Part shown: positions 47,417-51,949 of the stretch, piece after piece | Numbering within the stretch: position 1 is the first letter of the stretch | How the letters are laid out: each line of letters begins with the position of its first letter | The notes under the pieces: generated by a model | Seen by the model: the letters and a program-made list of their open reading frames with translations, nothing else | Databases searched by the model: none | What the model was told of the DNA's origin: nothing | Made by a program: the position numbers and the translations under genes | Source of the DNA: Bifidobacterium callitrichidarum | GTDB lineage: Bacteria; Actinomycetota; Actinomycetes; Actinomycetales; Bifidobacteriaceae | Reading direction: 5' to 3' | DNA length: 51,949 bases | NCBI RefSeq assembly: GCF_003129905.1 | Contig: NZ_QFFM01000023.1 | Coordinates: 1-51,949, forward strand

Positions 47417-47926
47417 ATGGCTAAGAAAAGCAAACATGACAAAGGTGCGGGATCCACGCCGGCGACCGTCCAATTGGAGAAGGCCGGCGTTGAGTTCCAC
47501 GTGTACGAATACGAGCATTCGAACGATCATATGGACGACGGATACGGCGTGGAGGCGGCCACCAAACTCGGGCTTGACGAGCATCAGGTGTTCAAGACAC
47601 TCATGGCGGACACCGGCTCGGAGCGCGTGGTGGGCGTGGTGCCGGTCAGCGGGCACATGGATCTGAAGGCCCTGGCCGCCGCCGTGGGAGCCAAGAAGGC
47701 CGCCATGGCCGATCCGAAGGTGGCCATGCGCGAATCCGGCTACGTGGTGGGCGGCATCTCGCCGCTCGGCCAGAAGACCCGCCACAAGACCGTGCTGGAC
47801 GAAAGCGCGCTCCAGTTCGACGAGATCCTGGTCTCGGGCGGCAAGCGCGGCCTGTCCGTGGGCGTCAACCCGAACGACCTGTTGAAGGTGCTGGACGCCG
47901 TGGCCGCGCCGATCGGCACGTGGTGA
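47417..47926 (+). CDS. ybaK: Cys-tRNA(Pro)/Cys-tRNA(Cys) deacylase YbaK
   Basis: Trans-editing enzyme that hydrolyses cysteine wrongly attached to tRNA-Pro, 169 residues. A basic N-terminal tail of 20 residues precedes the YbaK fold: HVYEYEHSNDHMDDGYGVEAATKLGL, VFKTLMAD, VVPVSGHMDLKALA and the conserved VVGGISPLGQKTRHKTVLDE. The last is the substrate-binding loop that distinguishes YbaK. It ends three bases from the convergent zinc-ribbon gene. Confidence 0.94.
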   Translation: MAKKSKHDKGAGSTPATVQLEKAGVEFHVYEYEHSNDHMDDGYGVEAATKLGLDEHQVFKTLMADTGSERVVGVVPVSGHMDLKALAAAVGAKKAAMADPKVAMRESGYVVGGISPLGQKTRHKTVLDESALQFDEILVSGGKRGLSVGVNPNDLLKVLDAVAAPIGTW

Positions 47927-47929
47927 CGG

Positions 47930-49234
47930 CTACTCGAAGCTGATGGGCATGCAGTCGTTCTGGCCGAAGCCGTTGGAGCTGCACCAATCCCAGCCGGCAT
48001 CGATGCTGCCGAAGGTCTCGCCGGAGAGCATCACGTAATATTCGGTGGTGCCGCTGCGCTGGTACTTCGGCCAGTCGCCCGACCACAGCAGTACCGTGTT
48101 CGGCCAGTCGTTCTTGAGATCGACGTACTGCTGCCAGATGTCCTGATAGGTCCAGGTCTTGCCGTCCGCCTGCATGTTGAGCTGCTTGCTGGACAGCTGC
48201 GTGGTGTAATCGCCGGTCAGGCCGCTCACCGCGGACTTGTCATGGCTGATCTGCCTGTCGATGGCGGCCTTGGCGACCTTTTCGCGGCCGTCCTTGTCGA
48301 GCGCGTCCGCGCCGGCGAAGTCCTTGGAATTATCCAGCTTGGCCTTGTCCCCCTGGGCGTCGGCACCGAGCTCGCCCGTGACCTCAAGGTTGTCCCAATC
48401 GGCCTCGCCGGGCACGAACCAGTACTGGGATTGCGCGAACGCCACGGAGGTCTCGGCGTCCTCGCCGGCCTTGGCGGTGAGCGGGTCGTCGGAGAAATCG
48501 TAGACGGCGTCGGCGAGCGTGTCGCTGCCGTCCTTGAGGGTGATGCGCACGGCGCTGTCATCGAGGTTCAGGGTGCTGCCGCTGCCGCAGGAGGCCGTGA
48601 CCTTCAGACGCACCACCAAATCCTTGCCATGCATGTCATGGGAGTCGATGTTGAAATCCGGGGCATCGGTGCAGGCCTTGGCCTTGGTGTCGCCGGACTT
48701 GCCGGAACCGGATTTGCCGGACGTTCCGGCGCTTTGGGAGGACGCGGCCCGATTCTGCGACGTGCCGGACACCCTCGGATGGATCACCAGCACCCACAGC
48801 AACGCGCCGACCAACGCCACGGCCACCACCGCGGCCACGATGATGGCGGCGATCAGGCCTTTGTTCTGTTTGGGCTTGGGCTGCGATTGGGGCCGGGATT
48901 CGGCCGGCGTACCCGGCACCGGAACCGTGGCGGCACCGGTCGCAGGCTGGGTCGCGTACGGCAACGGCACGGACGGCGCGGGAACGGCGGACTGCACCGG
49001 CTGCGGCGCCTGCATCGAGGCGGGCTGCTGCATGGACGGGTCGATCATCGTGGGCTGTGACGCCAAATCGGCGGACGGTCCGGACTGCGCAGGGGCGGAC
49101 TGCACGGAGTCGGACGGCGTGGTATCCGGCTGTGCGGTGCCCTGCACGGGCCAGTCATCACGCTCCTGACCACATTGCACACAGAATCGATCGTTCTCGC
49201 CGAGCTTTGCGCCGCAATTGGTGCAGAACCGCAT
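47930..49234 (-). CDS. Zinc-ribbon membrane protein
   Basis: Single-pass membrane protein of 434 residues. The N-terminus is a zinc ribbon, FCTNCGAKLGENDRFCVQCG, four Cys at 3, 6, 17 and 20. A Pro/Gln/Ser-rich linker follows (30-125), then one membrane helix (about 128-155, GLIAAIIVAAVVAVALVGALLWV) and an extracellular domain. The outer part has a Ser/Gly/Lys-rich stretch and a beta-rich domain with Cys residues near 187, 213 and C-terminal WCSSNGFGQNDCMPI, suggesting disulfides. The topology is shared by many bifidobacterial envelope proteins; function unknown. Confidence 0.85.
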   Translation of the reverse strand: MRFCTNCGAKLGENDRFCVQCGQERDDWPVQGTAQPDTTPSDSVQSAPAQSGPSADLASQPTMIDPSMQQPASMQAPQPVQSAVPAPSVPLPYATQPATGAATVPVPGTPAESRPQSQPKPKQNKGLIAAIIVAAVVAVALVGALLWVLVIHPRVSGTSQNRAASSQSAGTSGKSGSGKSGDTKAKACTDAPDFNIDSHDMHGKDLVVRLKVTASCGSGSTLNLDDSAVRITLKDGSDTLADAVYDFSDDPLTAKAGEDAETSVAFAQSQYWFVPGEADWDNLEVTGELGADAQGDKAKLDNSKDFAGADALDKDGREKVAKAAIDRQISHDKSAVSGLTGDYTTQLSSKQLNMQADGKTWTYQDIWQQYVDLKNDWPNTVLLWSGDWPKYQRSGTTEYYVMLSGETFGSIDAGWDWCSSNGFGQNDCMPISFE

Positions 49235-49396
49235 GGCCCCTCCCTGTTTTAGGACTTCTCTCTACACCGTCATAGTAGAACCATCACCGCATCGGCACGT
49301 TTCGGCGGTCATGTTTTACGGGATTTCGCCTGCATCGATGGCATGAATAAGGGATGCCGGGACGATGCAGGACGATCGATTCCGCCGGACACCGGC

Positions 49397-50389
49397 TTAT
49401 CGGACGAGCGCGCGTACCTGCGGCGGCAACACGAAATGCATGTTCTCCTTGATGGTCTCCACCGACCTGATGCCGGTGAACCCCCATCCGCGCAACGCCT
49501 CGATCACACCGGAAACCAGCTCGTCGGGCACGGAGGCGCCGGAGGACACGCCCACCGATTCCACGTCCTCGAACCATGAGGGGTCGAGCTCGCCGGCGTC
49601 GTCCACGCGATAGGCGCGACCGCGCTCCCCCAGACCTTCCTGGGCCACTTCCATGAGCCGCACGGAGTTCGAGGAGTTCGCCGAACCCACGATGACCACG
49701 CAGTCGGACTGCCGCGCCACCAGTTTGACCGCGGCCTGACGGTTCGACGTGGCATAGCAGATGTCGGAGCTCGGCGGCTCCTCGATCCACGGGAACCGGG
49801 CCTTGAGCGCGGCGATGGTGCCGGCCGTCTCGTCCACGCTCAACGTGGTCTGCGAGAGCAGCACGAGCTTCACGTCCGGGGTGAAGTCCAGCGATTCCAC
49901 GTCCGACTCGTGTTCGATGAGGTGCACGTGCTCGGGGCTCTCCCCCACCACGCCGACCGCCTCATCATGCCCTTTGTGGCCGATGTAGACGATCTCGTAG
50001 CCCTCGCGCACGAACCGCAGCACCTCACGGTGCACCTTGCCCACGAGCGGGCAGGTGGCGTCCACCACGTGCATGCCGCGGCGCTCGGCCTCGTGCTTGA
50101 CCTCGGGAGAGACGCCGTGGGCCGAGAACACCACGGGAATGCCAGCGGCGGCGGCCTCGTCGGGGATTTCGGCGAGTTCCTGGACGAACACCGCGCCCTG
50201 CGATGCCAGCTCCTCCACCACATGTCTGTTGTGCACGATCTGGCGGCGCACGTACACCGGCGGCAGCCCGTCCGCCCGGGAATCCCCGGACGATTCCGCG
50301 GCCTTGAGAATCGTCTGCACAGTCAGGATCGCACGGTCCACGCCCGCGCAGAATCCACGCGGATCGGCCAGCACCACGCTTTTGGTCAT
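49397..50389 (-). CDS. ispH: 4-hydroxy-3-methylbut-2-enyl diphosphate reductase
   Basis: Last step of the non-mevalonate isoprenoid pathway, making IPP and DMAPP through a [4Fe-4S] centre, 330 residues. The three Cys ligands are visible: DPRGFCAGVDRAI (about residue 13), DATCPLVGKVH (about 107) and DICYATSNRQ (about 206). The substrate-contacting HGV and SxN motifs (FSAHGVSPEVK; GSANSSNS) are intact. ATG 50389 has an ideal AAGGAGG; the ORF extends upstream but without family residues. It is divergent from galM. Confidence 0.97.
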   Translation of the reverse strand: MTKSVVLADPRGFCAGVDRAILTVQTILKAAESSGDSRADGLPPVYVRRQIVHNRHVVEELASQGAVFVQELAEIPDEAAAAGIPVVFSAHGVSPEVKHEAERRGMHVVDATCPLVGKVHREVLRFVREGYEIVYIGHKGHDEAVGVVGESPEHVHLIEHESDVESLDFTPDVKLVLLSQTTLSVDETAGTIAALKARFPWIEEPPSSDICYATSNRQAAVKLVARQSDCVVIVGSANSSNSVRLMEVAQEGLGERGRAYRVDDAGELDPSWFEDVESVGVSSGASVPDELVSGVIEALRGWGFTGIRSVETIKENMHFVLPPQVRALVR

Positions 50390-50510
50390 CGGAACCTCCT
50401 TGGCTTGCATATCGACCTCCAGTGTAGGGCATGGGCGAGGGCATCGCGATTGTTGCCGAAACGGAATGAACGCGCCGCCCGGTCATGCCGCGGACACGCT
50501 AGACTTGTCC

Positions 50511-50522
50511 GTTAGCGGTAAC
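50511..50522. promoter_or_regulatory. Candidate operator upstream of galM
   Basis: GTTAGCGGTAAC, dyad with central CG, followed by CGGTTACCGG. TAGACT (50500-50505) directly upstream may be the -10. A LacI-type regulator is a possibility. Confidence 0.35.
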
Positions 50523-50566
50523 AATCGGTTACCGGTTCACACACATCTCACTACGGGAGTGATTCT

Positions 50567-51514
50567 ATGACGAACAAGACGCCGCGCACCGGTCAGCAGT
50601 ACAGCATTTCCTATGGTGATTACGCCGCCGTGATCACCGAACTGGGCGCCACCATGCGCAAGGTGACCTACCAGGGCAAGAACGTGATCGTGCCGCTGGG
50701 CCCGGACGATCCGGTGACCTGCTGCCACGGCCAGCTGCTGGTGCCGTTCCCGAACCGCATCGCCGGCGGCACCTATGAGTTCGAGGGCAAGACCTACACG
50801 CTGCCCATCGACGAGCATGACCGCAACACCGCCATCCACGGTTACGGCTACCGCGCCTTCTGGAAGCTGGAATCTCTGACCGAGACCTCCGTGACGCAGT
50901 CCTGGCGCGCCCCGTTCCTGCTGGGCTACCCGTTCGACGTGACCGTGACCGCCACCCATGAGCTGGATGCGGACGGCCTGCACATCACCGTGACCGCGCA
51001 GAACGACGGCGACGTGGACGCCCCGTGGGCCCTGGCCATCCACCCGTGGCTTGACAACGGCTTCAACGGTTACGGCGACGAGATCGACGGCCACAACGCC
51101 CAGTGCCACCTGACCGTGCCCGCCGATACGCATGTGACCGTGGACGAGAACCTCATCCCCACCGGCACCGAACCGGTGGCCGGCACCAAGTATGACCTCA
51201 ACGACGACCCGCTGCTGGTCAACCAGCCGTTCGATGACGCCTGGACCGACCTGAAGCGCGCCGAGGACGGCACCGTGACCGCCACGTTCACGCGCCCCGA
51301 CGGCCTGGTCATCAAGGTCGGCGGCGACGAGACCGTCACCTCCTTCCAGGTGTGCACCGGCACCGGCTTCCCGGCATTCCAGCACCCGGCCGGCACCGCC
51401 GTAGAGCCGCAGACCGCGTACGCCAACGCCTTCAACACCGGCAACGACCTCATCGTGTTGAAGCCCGGCACTTCCAGCACCACGAAGCTGTTCATCAAGG
51501 CCGAGCAGCACTGA
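50567..51514 (+). CDS. galM: Aldose 1-epimerase (galactose mutarotase family)
   Basis: Interconverts alpha and beta anomers of aldoses, 315 residues. The fold segments YAAVITELGATMRKVTY, LLVPFPNRIAGGTYEF, NTAIHGYGYRAFW (catalytic His) and LAIHPWLDNGFNGYGDE (second His) are visible. Near the C-terminus the sequence FQVCTGTGFPAFQHPAGTAVEPQ has the family's TAVEP motif, including the likely base, Glu. Other members are YihR- or LacX-like, so the precise sugar is open. Codon use is strongly biased, suggesting high expression. Confidence 0.93.
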   Translation: MTNKTPRTGQQYSISYGDYAAVITELGATMRKVTYQGKNVIVPLGPDDPVTCCHGQLLVPFPNRIAGGTYEFEGKTYTLPIDEHDRNTAIHGYGYRAFWKLESLTETSVTQSWRAPFLLGYPFDVTVTATHELDADGLHITVTAQNDGDVDAPWALAIHPWLDNGFNGYGDEIDGHNAQCHLTVPADTHVTVDENLIPTGTEPVAGTKYDLNDDPLLVNQPFDDAWTDLKRAEDGTVTATFTRPDGLVIKVGGDETVTSFQVCTGTGFPAFQHPAGTAVEPQTAYANAFNTGNDLIVLKPGTSSTTKLFIKAEQH

Positions 51515-51555
51515 GCCCATCTCTCCGACTCCACCATCTTGATGGAGCCGGCCTT

Positions 51556-51601
51556 CGACGGCGGACGAATCGCCGGTCAAACCGGCTTTCCGTCTGCCGT
51601 G
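51556..51601 (+). terminator. Nested hairpin after galM
   Basis: Inner GCCGGT-CAA-ACCGGC (51572-51586), enclosed by ACGGCGGACG/CGTCTGCCGT with one mismatch. A TTT follows the inner stem. Confidence 0.55.
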
Positions 51602-51611
51602 TTGTGTCGTG

Positions 51612-51641
51612 TTGCATCCGGTCCGGAGAATGTGGCATAAT
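51612..51641 (+). promoter_or_regulatory. Promoter of the bL37 gene
   Basis: -35 TTGCAT (51612-51617), extended -10 TGG-CATAAT (51633-51641), spacing 18 bp; the best-matched promoter in the window. Confidence 0.65.
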
Positions 51642-51679
51642 TCCGAAGGCTTATTTTTTACTTAGCAAAGGAGTCCATC

Positions 51680-51754
51680 ATGGGCATGCGCGGACGTAAG
51701 CGCAAGGATCGTCGTAAGAAGGCCGCCAACCACGGCAAGCGCCCGAACGCCTGA
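51680..51754 (+). CDS. Ribosomal protein bL37 (24 residues)
   Basis: Very small basic protein rich in Arg and Lys, MGMRGRKRKDRRKK then AANHGKRPNA. The NHGKRPNA end and the length fit bL37, the actinobacterial 50S protein first seen in mycobacterial ribosome structures. A strong AAAGGAG lies before the ATG, a promoter at 51612-51641 and a terminator follow, so this is a stand-alone unit. It is below the length used by most gene finders. Confidence 0.8.
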   Translation: MGMRGRKRKDRRKKAANHGKRPNA

Positions 51755-51777
51755 TCCTGGCAGCGTTTAAAAACGTG

Positions 51778-51810
51778 AAAACCCACCTGAGCAATCAGGT
51801 GGGTTTCTTC
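51778..51810 (+). terminator. Rho-independent terminator of the bL37 gene
   Basis: AAACCCACCTGA-GCAA-TCAGGTGGGTTT then CTTC, a 12-base stem, 23 bp after the stop. A small CGTTTAAAAACG hairpin precedes it. The final about 140 bases of the window show no gene or RNA I can support. Confidence 0.8.
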
Positions 51811-51949
51811 GTATTCGGCCCGCTTCACAACATCGACTTCTACAAACCGATGCACAAATGAAACTATCCAACGGAACGGAGGTGGCCGGCCGGGGTATGC
51901 GGTTCCAGACCGTAGGCTTGGCCGAACGGCCTTGAGTGTGTCGGGGACC

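Noticed and set aside
51755..51949. Start of another gene at the right edge
   Set aside because: Only short open frames are present after the bL37 terminator and none has a supporting motif.

Overview
The window is high-GC, densely coded chromosomal DNA that fits Bifidobacterium. The evidence is the actinobacterial families (DUF3159, DUF3710, the 24-residue ribosomal protein bL37), aconitase without a visible TCA operon, separate xerC and xerD genes, a scpA-scpB-parA-xerD cluster, and the gap and oligopeptide-ABC genes. This is a genus-level inference from protein families; no 16S gene is in the window. I see no tRNA, rRNA, CRISPR array, prophage or complete insertion sequence.

Layout. 1-1646: end of a two-component system (NarL-type kinase and LuxR-type regulator). 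1748-6305: a small accessory block with a GmrSD-like DUF262 protein, a GNAT acetyltransferase, a gene-free 515-bp stretch and an AbiEi/DUF559 nuclease-fold protein. 6511-17335: metabolism and transport, with an amine dehydrogenase, aconitase, a CtpE-like P-type ATPase, a short binding-protein-like lipoprotein, an RNA m5U methyltransferase, DUF3159 and DUF3710. 17457-18314: exonuclease III. 18558-24572: an oligopeptide ABC operon (oppA, B, C and a fused DF ATPase). 24817-29961: xerC, then a MacB-like ABC ATPase/FtsX permease pair and a small conserved protein. 30285-34748: tyrA-pheA, a small membrane protein and typA. 34942-37845: a deleted cysteine hydrolase, an NCS1 permease and an NrtR-like regulator with a perfect 25-bp operator. 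37938-41599: scpB, scpA, parA and xerD (chromosome segregation and dimer resolution). 41823-43151: the infC-rpmI-rplT translation operon, with a non-canonical infC start and a structured leader. 43438-51754: spermidine-synthase-like membrane protein, thiN, gap, ybaK, a zinc-ribbon membrane protein, ispH, galM and bL37.

The most distinctive feature is a family of roughly 48-60 bp double-palindrome repeats, about 14 full or partial copies, mostly between genes. One copy lies in frame inside the P-type ATPase, one sits inside a 111-bp MITE with ISL3-like ends and a near-perfect 8-bp target duplication, and one is itself interrupted by about 100 bp of other palindromes. Other points of interest are the GmrSD-like protein with an apparently damaged HNH motif and a RAMA-like C-terminus, the NrtR operator, dyads in the gap promoter, and the AUC start of infC.

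All family assignments were made by reading motifs; no database search was run. Start codons were chosen from ribosome binding sites and conserved N-termini, and this is stated where the choice is open.
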